Translations under genes and position numbers: made by a program
Assembly: GCF_000024545.1 (NCBI RefSeq)
Contig: NC_013947.1
Span: 2,976,001-3,040,000, forward strand
Direction: 5' to 3'
Length of the DNA stretch: 64,000 nucleotides
From: Stackebrandtia nassauensis DSM 44728
Lineage (GTDB): Bacteria > Actinomycetota > Actinomycetes > Mycobacteriales > Micromonosporaceae
Notes under the pieces: generated by a model
Seen by the model: only the letters and a program-made list of their open reading frames with translations
What the model was told of the DNA's origin: nothing
Database searches by the model: none
Shown: one piece after another, positions 27,214-36,015 of the stretch
Position numbering within the stretch: position 1 is the first letter of the stretch
Layout: each line of letters starts with the position of its first letter

Positions 27214-28164
27214 ATGACGGAGACATATCCGCCGCCTGCCGGCCCCTCCGGCGGGGTGCTGGAGCGCATCGCCCGGCTCAACGGAGACTTCTCCGACGCG
27301 CTGGCGCGAGTGGGGGAGCAGGTCATCGGAGATCCGGCGGTGGCAGCGCGTTCCACGATCGTGGAACTGGCCGAACGCTCCGGAACCTCCCCGGCCACCG
27401 TGACCCGGTTCTGCCGCAGTCTCGGTTTCGACGGCTACGCCGCGCTGCGGGTGGCCATAGCGACCGAGAGCGGCCGGGCCGAGGCGCAGAGCAACAACGG
27501 CTGGCAGGTGGACATCGGACGCGAGATCCGTCCCGACGATCCGCTGGACCGGGTGGTGGGTCACGTGCTGACCGCCGAGATCACCGCCCTGCAGGACACC
27601 GCGGCCAGTCTCGACCTGGACGGGGTCGCGCGGGTGGCCGAGGCCGTGGCGGCGGCGCGTCGCGTCGACATGTACGGCATCGGCGGCAGCGCCCTGGTGG
27701 TCGGTGAACTGCACATGGGTCTGCACCGGATCGGCATCCCGGCCTGGGTCTGGAACGAGGTCCACAGTGCGCTGGCCAGTGCGGCGCTTTTGACCCGCGA
27801 GGACGTCGCGATCGGCTTCTCGCACTCGGGCGCGACGGTGGAGACCGTGGAGATGCTGGCCGAGGCGGGAAGTCACGGCGCGTTGACCGTCGCGGTGACG
27901 AGTTACCCGTCCTCGCCGATCACCGAGGTCTCCGACATCGTGCTGACCTCGGCGACGCGGGCCAACAACTCGCAGTCGGACGTGCTGGCGGCCCGGCATT
28001 CGCAGCTGCTGGTGTCCGACGCCCTGTACCTGGCCGTCGCGCAGCGACGGTTCCCACGTACCGTGACGGCGTTCGAAACCACGGCGCACGCCGTTGCCGG
28101 ACACCGTAAGAACGCCGCTTCCGACGTCCATATGCACGGTCCGATTGCCGGGAAACCGAGGTGA
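27214..28164 (+). CDS. MurR/RpiR-family transcriptional regulator
   Basis: The 316-residue regulator starts at MTETYPPP. The N-terminal HTH_6 (~residues 10-85) has STIVELAERSGTSPATVTRFCRSLGFDGYAALR, and a C-terminal SIS sugar-phosphate sensor (~125-260) has GIGGSALVVGELHMGL and FSHSGATVETVE. It sits between nagK (divergent) and the SIS/transporter genes, so it likely controls both directions in response to an amino-sugar phosphate. An in-frame extension to 27163 has no translational signal. Confidence 0.9.
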   Translation: MTETYPPPAGPSGGVLERIARLNGDFSDALARVGEQVIGDPAVAARSTIVELAERSGTSPATVTRFCRSLGFDGYAALRVAIATESGRAEAQSNNGWQVDIGREIRPDDPLDRVVGHVLTAEITALQDTAASLDLDGVARVAEAVAAARRVDMYGIGGSALVVGELHMGLHRIGIPAWVWNEVHSALASAALLTREDVAIGFSHSGATVETVEMLAEAGSHGALTVAVTSYPSSPITEVSDIVLTSATRANNSQSDVLAARHSQLLVSDALYLAVAQRRFPRTVTAFETTAHAVAGHRKNAASDVHMHGPIAGKPR

Positions 28165-28222
28165 TGGATACAGTGTGTCGTCTCGGTCCAACAGTAAAAA
28201 TCAGAAAAGGACATTTGTCAAC

Positions 28223-28975
28223 ATGAGTGTCTCCGCCGCCGCATACGCAGCCGCGATCACCGAGGTGTGCGACCGTGCCGTCGCCACCCAGACCGACGCG
28301 GTCAACGCCGCAGCCGACCTCATCGCGGGTTCGCTGAAGCGCGGCGGCATCCTGCAGGCCTTCGGCACCGGACACTCCGAAGCCCTGTGCATGGAATTGG
28401 CCGGTCGTGCCGGCGGGCTGGTGCCCAGCAACCGGATCGCCCTGCGCGACCTGGTGCTGCGCGGCGGCGAGGACGCCGAACTGTTGTCCAGCGACAAACT
28501 GGAACGCGACCCGCAGGTGGCCCGCCGCCTGTTCGCGCTGTCGGAAGCCGCTCCCGAGGACGTGTTCGTGATCGCGTCCCAGTCGGGCATCAACGGTTCG
28601 ATCGTGGAGTTCGCCTCCGCGGTGAAGGAGGCCGGGCACGACCTGATCGCCTTCACCTCCACCCAGCACTCCGGACAGACCCCGTCACGGCACCCCTCGG
28701 GGCGCAAACTGGCGGAACTGGCCGACGTGGTGATCGACAACTGCGCTCCCTACGGCGACGCGCTGCTCGACCTGCCCGAGGGTGGGTCGGTGTGCGCCGC
28801 CTCGTCGATCAGCGCGGCCCTGCTGGCCAACATGGTCGTCGCCGAAGTCGTGCGACGGCAACTCGACGTCGGAGAAACACCACCGGTGTACCTCTCCGCG
28901 AATGTCCCCGGCGGGGACACACACAACAACACCCTTGAGTCCCGTTACGCCGGACGCATCCGGCGGGGCGCGTGA
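28223..28975 (+). CDS. SIS-domain protein (UPF0309-like phosphosugar-binding)
   Basis: The 250-residue protein starts at MSVSAAAYA. Its SIS fold has FGTGHSEALCMELAGRAGG near 48-66 and FVIASQSGINGSIVEFA near 115-131. Such proteins bind phosphosugars and act as isomerases or etherase relatives. Located between the RpiR regulator and the binding protein, it probably processes or senses the imported amino sugar after phosphorylation. AAAAGGA lies upstream of the ATG. The exact reaction is not known for this subgroup. Confidence 0.85.
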   Translation: MSVSAAAYAAAITEVCDRAVATQTDAVNAAADLIAGSLKRGGILQAFGTGHSEALCMELAGRAGGLVPSNRIALRDLVLRGGEDAELLSSDKLERDPQVARRLFALSEAAPEDVFVIASQSGINGSIVEFASAVKEAGHDLIAFTSTQHSGQTPSRHPSGRKLAELADVVIDNCAPYGDALLDLPEGGSVCAASSISAALLANMVVAEVVRRQLDVGETPPVYLSANVPGGDTHNNTLESRYAGRIRRGA

Positions 28976-28999
28976 CTCGATCCGTTGAGGAGTAAAGAA

Positions 29000-30451
29000 A
29001 TGAGCCCCACCCCAAACAAGGGCGACCTTAGCCGTCGCCGTGTCCTGCAGGGAACCGCCCTGGGCGCCGCCGCGATCCCCGCCGCCGGACTGCTCAGCGC
29101 CTGTGCCACCGGTGGCGGCGGCGAAGGCGAGGACGTCAAGAACTCCGGTGACGCGAAGAACCCGTTCGATGTGGACGGTTCCAAGCCGCTGGACGTCGTG
29201 ATCTTCAACGGCGGCTTCGGCGTCGAGTACGCGGACGAGAAGACCGGCCACGTCTCGCTGTACAAGAAGAAGTTCAAGAAGTCCGACGCCAAGATGACGT
29301 CGCAGAAGAACATCAAGAAGACCCAGATGAACCGGTTCGCGGACTCCAAGCCCGCGGACGTCATCGACAACTCCGGTGCCGACAAGATCGCGCTGGACAC
29401 CCTCGTCAACGACGGTCTGCTCGCCGAGCTGACCCCGCTGCTGAAGGCGCCGTCCATCGACGACCCGGACAAGACCGTCGAGGAGACCCTCATCGGTGGC
29501 GCGCTGCGCCAGGGCACCTTCAACGTGGACGGCAAGCCGAAGGTCTTCGCGCTGCCGTACATCACCGAGGGCTGGTTCATCTGGCACAACGGCGCCCTCT
29601 TCAAGGAGAAGGGCTGGGACGTCCCCAAGACCTGGGAAGAGATGCTGGACCTGGCCAAGGACATGAAGAAGGACGGCGTCGCGCCGTGGACCTTCACCGG
29701 CGTCCACCCCTACTACCTGTGGGACACCCTGTACACCCTGGCGGCCCGCGACGGCGGCCGTGAGGTCGTGCAGGACATCGACAACCTCAAGGCCGACGCG
29801 TGGGGCAACGCCTCCATCGAGAAGGCCGCCGAGGCGATGTACAAGCTGCAGGAGAAGGGCTACACCCTCGAGGGTTCGCCCGGCCTGGACCACACCAAGT
29901 CCCAGCTGAAGTGGTACGACGGCGACGCCGCGTTCATCCCGGTCGGCACCTGGCTGCCGCTGGAGCTGTCGAACGACCTCGCCAAGGACAACAAGAAGAT
30001 CAGCGACGACTTCGAGTTCAAGGCCACCGGCGTCTTCGCCTTCGAGGGCTCCAAGAGCCCCGACATGCTGTGGCTGTCGGGCGGCGAGCCGTTCGTCGTC
30101 CCGGAGGAGGCCGCCAACAAGCCGGGCGCCTACGAGTACCTGCGGATCATGCTGTCCAAGGAGGGCTCGAAGGTCTTCACCGACGCCACCAAGTCGCTGT
30201 CCGTCCTGGACGGTCAGAAGACCGACGACCCGGTCGCGAGCCAGGTCGTCGCCCTCAACAAGGGCCCGGACAACCTGCATCGTCCGCAGGTCATGGACTG
30301 GTACGTCGACTTCAAGGAGCCGGTGGAGCCGCTGCTCACCAAGATGATGAAGGGCGACATGAAGCCGGACGCGTTCCTCAAGGCCGCCCAGAAGGCCGCC
30401 GACAAGGTCGCCGCCAACGACAAGATCGACAAGTTCAAGCAGGAGTACTAA
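29000..30451 (+). CDS. ngcE: Carbohydrate ABC transporter substrate-binding lipoprotein (NgcE-like)
   Basis: Starting at the ATG at 29000 (TTGAGGAG upstream) the 483-residue protein has a twin-arginine lipoprotein signal (LSRRRVLQGTALGAAA...LLSAC). The remainder is a family-1 extracellular solute-binding protein rich in Lys. The sequence style and following permeases match NgcE of the GlcNAc/chitobiose importer, consistent with nagK nearby. The symbol is assigned by similarity and context; another aminosugar or disaccharide could be the ligand. Confidence 0.78.
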   Translation: MSPTPNKGDLSRRRVLQGTALGAAAIPAAGLLSACATGGGGEGEDVKNSGDAKNPFDVDGSKPLDVVIFNGGFGVEYADEKTGHVSLYKKKFKKSDAKMTSQKNIKKTQMNRFADSKPADVIDNSGADKIALDTLVNDGLLAELTPLLKAPSIDDPDKTVEETLIGGALRQGTFNVDGKPKVFALPYITEGWFIWHNGALFKEKGWDVPKTWEEMLDLAKDMKKDGVAPWTFTGVHPYYLWDTLYTLAARDGGREVVQDIDNLKADAWGNASIEKAAEAMYKLQEKGYTLEGSPGLDHTKSQLKWYDGDAAFIPVGTWLPLELSNDLAKDNKKISDDFEFKATGVFAFEGSKSPDMLWLSGGEPFVVPEEAANKPGAYEYLRIMLSKEGSKVFTDATKSLSVLDGQKTDDPVASQVVALNKGPDNLHRPQVMDWYVDFKEPVEPLLTKMMKGDMKPDAFLKAAQKAADKVAANDKIDKFKQEY

Positions 30452-30464
30452 GCGGCAGTGTCGC

Positions 30465-30502
30465 GCCGCTGTGGCCGGACCATCCCGTCCGGCCACAGCG
30501 GC
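30465..30502 (+). promoter_or_regulatory. Strong intercistronic stem-loop between binding protein and permease
   Basis: A perfect 16-bp stem (GCCGCTGTGGCCGGAC, 30465-30480, and its complement 30487-30502) with a 6-base loop lies 13 bases after the binding-protein stop. No clean T-run follows (CTCTTCAAC). This is the position where binding-protein operons carry an attenuator or mRNA-stabilising hairpin that keeps the binding protein more abundant than the permeases. Confidence 0.8.
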
Positions 30503-30528
30503 TCTTCAACGGTGAGGGATAGCGATCC

Positions 30529-31512
30529 ATGACAGACAGTTCACAGGCGATTCGCCGCCCGGCGAAAAGCCGCAAGGTTACAAAGATCAAACAGGGACGG
30601 TTCATTCTCGTCTTCCTGGCGCTGCCCATCCTCCTGTACGCGTATCTGGTGGTCTTCCCGCTCGCCGAGATGTTCCGGATCTCGTTCACCGACTGGAGCG
30701 GTCTGAGCCCCGACTTCTCCTACGTGGGCTTCGACAACTACATCGACATGTGGAGCGACCCGAAGGGCTGGGTGGTCCCGGGCTTCTGGCACACCGGCAT
30801 CATGCTGTTGGTGCTGCCGGTGGCGGTCATCGTGCTCGCGCTGTTCTTCGCGTTCATGCTCAATGTGGGCGGACGCGGGACCGGCAAGATCACCGGTGTC
30901 AAGGGCGCCAGCTTCTACAAGATCGTCTACTTCTTCCCGCAGGTGTTGTCGCTGATCGTCATCGCGATCCTGTGGCGGCAGATCTACGCGGGACCCAGTG
31001 ACGGCGGTGTACTCGCCAACGTCCTGTCCTCGCTGGGACTGCCCTCCCCGGAAAGCGGCTTCATCAACGAGGAGTCGATGGTGCTGCCCGCCGTCATCGT
31101 CGCGATGATCTGGGCGTCGGTCGGTTTCTACTTCGTGTACTTCTCGGCGGCCATGTCGGGCATTCCCGAAGAGCTGTACGAGGCGGCCCGCATCGACGGC
31201 GCCAGCCGCACCACGACGTTCTTCAAGATCACCCTGCCGCTGCTGTGGGACTCGGTGCAGACCGCGTGGGTTTACCTGGGCATCATCGCGCTGGACGGCT
31301 TCGTGCTGGTCTACGCCATGACCCCGGGTGCCGGTGGTGGTGGACCCAACCACGCCAGTGAGGTCATCGGTGGTGTGATCTTCAAGTTCGCGCTGGGCGA
31401 CGGCCGCAACGCCGGTATGGGTTCGGCGCTGGGCGTCATCGTCTTCTTGTTCATGTCGGTCGTGACCGTGGTCTTCCTGCGGGCGACTCGCCGGGACCGT
31501 GTCGAGTACTGA
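30529..31512 (+). CDS. ngcF: Sugar ABC transporter permease (NgcF-like)
   Basis: The 327-residue permease has about six hydrophobic helices and the MalF-type EAA loop EELYEAARIDGASRTTTFFKI near 220-240, which docks the ATPase. GGTGAGGGA precedes the ATG. It is followed 15 bases later by the second permease. No ATPase gene is present, so a shared MsiK-type ATPase from elsewhere is expected, as for other actinobacterial sugar importers. Confidence 0.85.
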   Translation: MTDSSQAIRRPAKSRKVTKIKQGRFILVFLALPILLYAYLVVFPLAEMFRISFTDWSGLSPDFSYVGFDNYIDMWSDPKGWVVPGFWHTGIMLLVLPVAVIVLALFFAFMLNVGGRGTGKITGVKGASFYKIVYFFPQVLSLIVIAILWRQIYAGPSDGGVLANVLSSLGLPSPESGFINEESMVLPAVIVAMIWASVGFYFVYFSAAMSGIPEELYEAARIDGASRTTTFFKITLPLLWDSVQTAWVYLGIIALDGFVLVYAMTPGAGGGGPNHASEVIGGVIFKFALGDGRNAGMGSALGVIVFLFMSVVTVVFLRATRRDRVEY

Positions 31513-31527
31513 GGAAGGGAACCGACT

Positions 31528-32424
31528 GTGACTACAGTAGAGGCCACAAAGGCCGAAACCGAGGTGCCGAAGCCGGAACCCGTCCAGGAGAAGGACGGCC
31601 GCGTCATCAACGTCTTCTCACACGGCTTCCTGGCCCTGTGGGCGGCGATGGTGATCCTGCCGCTGATCTGGGTCTTCATCAACTCGCTGCGTTCCTCGGG
31701 CGACATCAACCGGCACCCGATCGGCTGGCCGACCGAGGCCGACTGGAGCAACTTCGCCGGAGCCTGGGCCGACGCCCACATCGGCGAGTACTTCCTGAAC
31801 ACGCTCATCGTGCTGGCCATGTCGGTGACCGGGACGATGCTGCTGGGAGCCATGGCCGCCTACGTTCTGGCGCGCTATGACTTCTGGGGCAACCGGGTCA
31901 TCTACTACGGCTTCGTCGCCGGAATGATGTTCCCGGTGTTCCTGGCCTTGTTCCCGCTGTACAAGATCCTCGCCAACATCGGGCTCAAGGACACCTTCGT
32001 CGGGTTGGCACTGTCCTATATCGCCTTCTCGCTGCCGTTCACGATCTTCTTCCTGACGGCGTTCTTCCGGACCCTGCCCACGAGCATCGCCGAGGCCGCC
32101 ATGATCGACGGCGCCGGGCACTACCGGCTGTTCTTCCAGGTGATGCTGCCGATGGCGAAGTCGGGGATCATCTCGATCACCATCTTCAACATCATCGGGC
32201 AGTGGAACCAGTTCATCCTGCCGCTGGCGTTGATGAGCACCACCGAAGGCCAGGGCCAGGTGCTGTCGGTCGGCCTGCAGGAACTGGTCGGCCAGGCCGG
32301 AGCCCAGACCGACACCGGCGTCCTGTTCGCCGCGATGTCGCTGGCGATCCTGCCGATGGTGGCCGCCTACGTCCTGTTCCAGCGACAGATCCGTGGCGGC
32401 ATGACCGCCGGAGCCGTGAAGTAG
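31528..32424 (+). CDS. ngcG: Sugar ABC transporter permease (NgcG-like)
   Basis: The 298-residue MalG-type permease begins at GTG (GAGGAAGG upstream) with a ~28-residue charged cytoplasmic tail. About six helices follow, with EAA loop SIAEAAMIDGAGHYRLFFQVM near 190-210. It pairs with the preceding permease. A strong hairpin ends the transcription unit 20 bp downstream. Confidence 0.86.
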   Translation: MTTVEATKAETEVPKPEPVQEKDGRVINVFSHGFLALWAAMVILPLIWVFINSLRSSGDINRHPIGWPTEADWSNFAGAWADAHIGEYFLNTLIVLAMSVTGTMLLGAMAAYVLARYDFWGNRVIYYGFVAGMMFPVFLALFPLYKILANIGLKDTFVGLALSYIAFSLPFTIFFLTAFFRTLPTSIAEAAMIDGAGHYRLFFQVMLPMAKSGIISITIFNIIGQWNQFILPLALMSTTEGQGQVLSVGLQELVGQAGAQTDTGVLFAAMSLAILPMVAAYVLFQRQIRGGMTAGAVK

Positions 32425-32444
32425 CGACGGCTCCCACCGATACC

Positions 32445-32485
32445 ACCGCCGCCCCGTTCCCACCAGCGGGGCGGCGGTTCCTCGT
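32445..32485 (+). terminator. Probable terminator of the amino-sugar transporter operon
   Basis: A perfect 12-bp GC-rich stem (ACCGCCGCCCCG at 32445-32456 and CGGGGCGGCGGT at 32467-32478) with a 10-base loop is followed by TCCTCGTCTGT. The T content is modest, as is common in actinobacteria. It also faces the end of the converging gene at 32495. Confidence 0.75.
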
Positions 32486-32494
32486 CTGTCGTGC

Positions 32495-33670
32495 CTAGCC
32501 GCAGGTCCACATGACGGGGTTGCCCTTCCAGTTGCCCGCGAGCTTCGCTCCGTCCTCGGATGCCGCGGTGACGATGTCGAGGCCGTACGGCACGTCCTGA
32601 TGCAGCGGCTTCACGTCTTCGACGACGGGTAGCGGACGGGCCTTGGAGTCGAAGACACCCGGAACATGCTGGTCCGGATCATCGTCTATGCCGTCGCCGT
32701 TCTCGTCTTCGCCGGTCGGTGAGACGACGCCGCCGTAGGCCCGGCCGGACGTGTCGACGGCCGTGGCGGTGAAACCGCCGAGCTTCTCCGGCACCGGTTT
32801 CGCGGTGGTCGTCAATCGGTACGAGTTCGATTCCCCGGAGGCGATCACCCAATCTCCGGCCACGTCCGAAGCCAAGGCATCGTATTCACCTATGGGAATG
32901 GCGGTGGCTTTTCCGCTGGAGTCCCACATGCGAGCTTGATAGTCGCCTTCGCCCGCGGCGTCCATCATTTCCTCGCTGAACTGTCCACCCACCAGCGTGC
33001 CGTCGTTTGACATGTCCCTGACGGTTGGAGCGCGCCCGCTGGTGGTGGTGGACAGTGACACCGTGGTGGCCTCGGTATCGCCGGGCGCCCACGTCAGTAT
33101 TCCGTTGCCGTAGAGATCATCTCCGGAAGAACTCCCCGCCGGTTCCGCCGCGACGATGGTTCCCTCGTCATTGACGGCGGCGAGGTCCAACACCGCTGAG
33201 CCTCCGGATCCCCTCAACTCGCTGGCTTCTCCGTCCTCGTACCGCCACGCCTCGTAGGCCGTGGAACCGTCCGACCCGGATCTGGTTCCTATCACGACGC
33301 CCTGACTGTTGACGCCGCTGACCGAAGCGTCCCCCTCGCCGGGAACGTCACTGACAACGGTCAGCTTGCCGTTGTGCCACATGACGAAATCGGATGAGCC
33401 GGGAGTGTCCGTGACAATGTACTCACCGTTCGGGCTCATCTTGAGGTCGAATCCCGGCTCGCCCTCCGCGGGCCAGTCGAGCAACTCCACGTCGCATGAC
33501 CCAGCATCGGGGGGAACGGTCTTGGTGTCCAGCTTGGACAGGGAGGCGCTGTCGCCGCCGTTGCCGCTGTCGCCACTGCCGATGACCGTCAGCGTCGTCG
33601 CGGCCAGCCCGGCCACCGCTACCGTGATCGCGCCGACCAGCCACCAGCGCCCGCCGAATCGTTTCGTCAC
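32495..33670 (-). CDS. Membrane-anchored extracytoplasmic protein with propeller-like repeats
   Basis: The 391-residue protein starts with GTG after GGAGG. An N-terminal anchor (about 9-31, WWLVGAITVAVAGLAATTLTVIG) precedes an extracellular region of repeated VxDxSxDGTLVGG-like strands (for example SGVNSQGVVIGTRSG, AAVNDEGTIVAAEP, RDMSNDGTLVGGQ). These resemble HAF-type beta-propeller repeats. A short Asp-rich loop DENGDGIDDDPDQ looks like a calcium-binding dockerin-type element. It is unlike the sigma-linked propellers in motif detail but similar in plan. Function unknown. Confidence 0.7.
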   Translation of the reverse strand: MTKRFGGRWWLVGAITVAVAGLAATTLTVIGSGDSGNGGDSASLSKLDTKTVPPDAGSCDVELLDWPAEGEPGFDLKMSPNGEYIVTDTPGSSDFVMWHNGKLTVVSDVPGEGDASVSGVNSQGVVIGTRSGSDGSTAYEAWRYEDGEASELRGSGGSAVLDLAAVNDEGTIVAAEPAGSSSGDDLYGNGILTWAPGDTEATTVSLSTTTSGRAPTVRDMSNDGTLVGGQFSEEMMDAAGEGDYQARMWDSSGKATAIPIGEYDALASDVAGDWVIASGESNSYRLTTTAKPVPEKLGGFTATAVDTSGRAYGGVVSPTGEDENGDGIDDDPDQHVPGVFDSKARPLPVVEDVKPLHQDVPYGLDIVTAASEDGAKLAGNWKGNPVMWTCG

Positions 33671-33731
33671 AAAGCCTCCTGCTCATGTCTACGTGGTATG
33701 TAACACGAGCAGGAGGGCGTTCCGGTTGCCG

Positions 33732-34826
33732 TCAGGCCACTTCGGACAGTGCGACGGTGGTGAACTCCGACTCGCAGGGCGGGCCGTCGGTGTAGCGCAG
33801 CGTCCGCTCCTCCAGGTCGATCAGGACCGACAGTGCCGTGTGGGTGCGCAGGTGTTCGGGTTTGGTCTCGACCGGGTGGCGGCACACCGCCAGTTCGCCG
33901 CCCTCGTGGTCGCGCAGCGACGTCTCGACGTGTTCGGTGGACAGTTTGGCGCCGTTGAGGAGGGCGTCGAGGCGTTCGGCGCGGTGGAAGGTCGTCACCG
34001 GTGTGGAGCGGAAGTGCTGGACGATGCCCAGGGCTTCGGGGTCGGTGAAGTGGTTGGCGTGCACCAGGACCTGGCCGTTGTCCGGGGTGAGGCGGCGGGC
34101 GCCCACCGGGGACGACTCCACGTCGGCGATGCCCTTGGTGGCCGAGCCGATGAGGAAGTTCGCCGAGCAGGACGGAGCGTCCAGACTGGCGATCGCGATG
34201 GCCTCGGTGAGGCTGCGGGAGTTGAGGATGCGGGACGTGCGCAGGTGGAACGGCAGGCCGCCGCGTTTCCAGTCGTCGTCCTCGCAGCCCAGACCGTTGA
34301 CGCACAGGCCGATCCCGGCGCTGTTGACGCCGATCTTGGCTCCGGCGATCCCGGCCTCGGTGTAGGCCAGCACCTTGACGTCGTCGTCGGTCCAGGTCAA
34401 AAGCGCGCCCCTGACGTCGGGGAACCAGTCCCAGTTCTGGCCGATCCACACGTGACCGTCCGGTGTGGCCGACGCCGGGGCGCCGAAGCCGGTGCACTCG
34501 CCGTCGACGGTGGCGCTGAGCTGGCTCCAGGCGCTGTAGAGGATCTCGAAGCGGGCGTTGAGCATCGCGATGTCGGCCAGAGACTGGCCGCTGGCCTCGG
34601 CGATGCCCTCCATCGTGGCCCGGTAGTCGGGCGAGGCCGTGGTGAACACGTCCAGGTAGAGCGAGACCCGCTCGGCGATGTCGGCTTCGGACAGTCCGGC
34701 GTCGTGCCGCAGCCGTCGCGAGTAGAGCGCGACGTTGTCGGCGATGCGGTCGGACAGGGCGGCACCGTGCTGGCGCCCGCGCTCGCGGGGGGTACCGGAC
34801 AGGGAGACGAGAGGCAGTTGAGGCAT
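33732..34826 (-). CDS. C45-family autoproteolytic acyltransferase/peptidase
   Basis: The 364-residue protein belongs to the acyl-coenzyme A:6-aminopenicillanic-acid acyltransferase family (Ntn hydrolases). The GTPRERGRQHGAAL N-terminal motif is typical, the likely nucleophile is Cys111 in GECTGFG, and QNWDW and NSAGIGLCVNGL follow. Family members self-cleave before the Cys and hydrolyse or transfer acyl amides. No signal peptide. It is transcribed after the phosphotransferase gene with a 44-bp gap. Physiological substrate unknown. Confidence 0.85.
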   Translation of the reverse strand: MPQLPLVSLSGTPRERGRQHGAALSDRIADNVALYSRRLRHDAGLSEADIAERVSLYLDVFTTASPDYRATMEGIAEASGQSLADIAMLNARFEILYSAWSQLSATVDGECTGFGAPASATPDGHVWIGQNWDWFPDVRGALLTWTDDDVKVLAYTEAGIAGAKIGVNSAGIGLCVNGLGCEDDDWKRGGLPFHLRTSRILNSRSLTEAIAIASLDAPSCSANFLIGSATKGIADVESSPVGARRLTPDNGQVLVHANHFTDPEALGIVQHFRSTPVTTFHRAERLDALLNGAKLSTEHVETSLRDHEGGELAVCRHPVETKPEHLRTHTALSVLIDLEERTLRYTDGPPCESEFTTVALSEVA

Positions 34827-34870
34827 GTCCCCACCCTAGAACGTGGCCGCGGCTTGTCCGAACCGCTTAA

Positions 34871-35881
34871 TCACCGCACCAGGGTGTGCATGACCTCGTC
34901 GAAGTTGGCCGTCCACCACTTCACCAGCGCGGTCTGGCCGGGCAACAGGTGGTCACAGGCCTGATTGCGGCGCATGTAGTGCCATTCGATGACCCAGTTG
35001 TCGGCCAGCCGCTCCCACCACAGCCGGTGGAGTGCGATGCGGATCTCAGGCGCGCCCAGGTCGTAGATGTCGCGGTAGCCGTCGATGAACTCGGCGGCGC
35101 GTTTGAGGTCGATGCCGCGTTCGTCGCCGTGGGTGAAGAAGAACGCCGCCGCGCGCACCAGTTCCTTGCTGTGCGGGCCCACCCGCAGCCGGTCCCAGTC
35201 CAGGACGGCCAGCACCCGGTCGTCGCCGTCCAGCAGCAGGTTGTGCGGGTGCAGGTCGCCGTGCAGGTAGCCCGAGGACATGACCGGGATGTCGGGCGGG
35301 CGACGGTGGGCCAGCTTGGCCAACAGGCCCCGTTTCATGCGCAGTGTCCGTTCGGCCAGCGCGTCGAAGGACGAGCCGCCGTGGCGGGAGTCGATGAGGT
35401 CCAGCAGCCGGTCGACCCGGTCCATGGCCTGCTCGACCGGGATCGAGGGCTGGAAGAACGGCTGTCTCGGCGTGGGAACCGCCTTGCTCAGCGTCAGGTG
35501 GATGCTGCCCAGCACCCGTCCCAGGTCGCGGCAGCGCTCCAGCGACATCGACAGGCCGGAGCGGTGGCGGCCGTCCTTCAACCACGGGAACACCCCGAAC
35601 TCGTTGCCGTCGAAGATCAGCGAGTCGGTGTTGTGGTTGGACGGCACCGGCAGCACCACCGGCACCCGGGCACCGGCCAGTGCCCGCAGCACCTCGAACT
35701 GGAACGCCAGCTGCTCGCCCTGCACGTCCAGGAACAGCTTCAGCAGGTACGGCCCGGTGTCGGTCTCGACCCGCCAGCTGCGGTTCATCAGGCCGGTGGG
35801 CACCCTCTTGATCGACTCGACGGTGCCCAGCTCCCAATACGGGAGGATCGAGGCCGGAGCCGGGATAGAGGATGGGTCCAC
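34871..35881 (-). CDS. Aminoglycoside-phosphotransferase-fold kinase (homoserine-kinase-II/APH-like)
   Basis: The 336-residue protein has an N-lobe with NRSWRVETDTGPYLLKLF (ATP-binding Lys) and catalytic loop SGYLHGDLHPHNLLLDGDD near 204-222. The magnesium-binding Asp is in AVLDWDRLRVGP. The family phosphorylates hydroxyls of small molecules such as homoserine, choline, sugars or antibiotics. It is divergent from the GH38 gene and upstream of the C45 gene. I see nothing that fixes the substrate; antibiotic resistance should not be assumed. Confidence 0.82.
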   Translation of the reverse strand: MDPSSIPAPASILPYWELGTVESIKRVPTGLMNRSWRVETDTGPYLLKLFLDVQGEQLAFQFEVLRALAGARVPVVLPVPSNHNTDSLIFDGNEFGVFPWLKDGRHRSGLSMSLERCRDLGRVLGSIHLTLSKAVPTPRQPFFQPSIPVEQAMDRVDRLLDLIDSRHGGSSFDALAERTLRMKRGLLAKLAHRRPPDIPVMSSGYLHGDLHPHNLLLDGDDRVLAVLDWDRLRVGPHSKELVRAAAFFFTHGDERGIDLKRAAEFIDGYRDIYDLGAPEIRIALHRLWWERLADNWVIEWHYMRRNQACDHLLPGQTALVKWWTANFDEVMHTLVR

Positions 35882-36015
35882 GCCTCAAACCTAATGCGCG
35901 TGATCCACTTTCCGCACCCATGGCGCCGTCCTGGCACGAAGCGGGGAGCCCGCTCTCCACTGTTAGGTTGGCATCCGACCCACCTGACCTCTCCTTTCGA
36001 AGGGCCTGATGCGCC

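Noticed and set aside
34871-35881. Antibiotic-resistance aminoglycoside phosphotransferase
   Set aside because: The APH fold is shared by many metabolic kinases and no aminoglycoside-specific signature or resistance context was seen.
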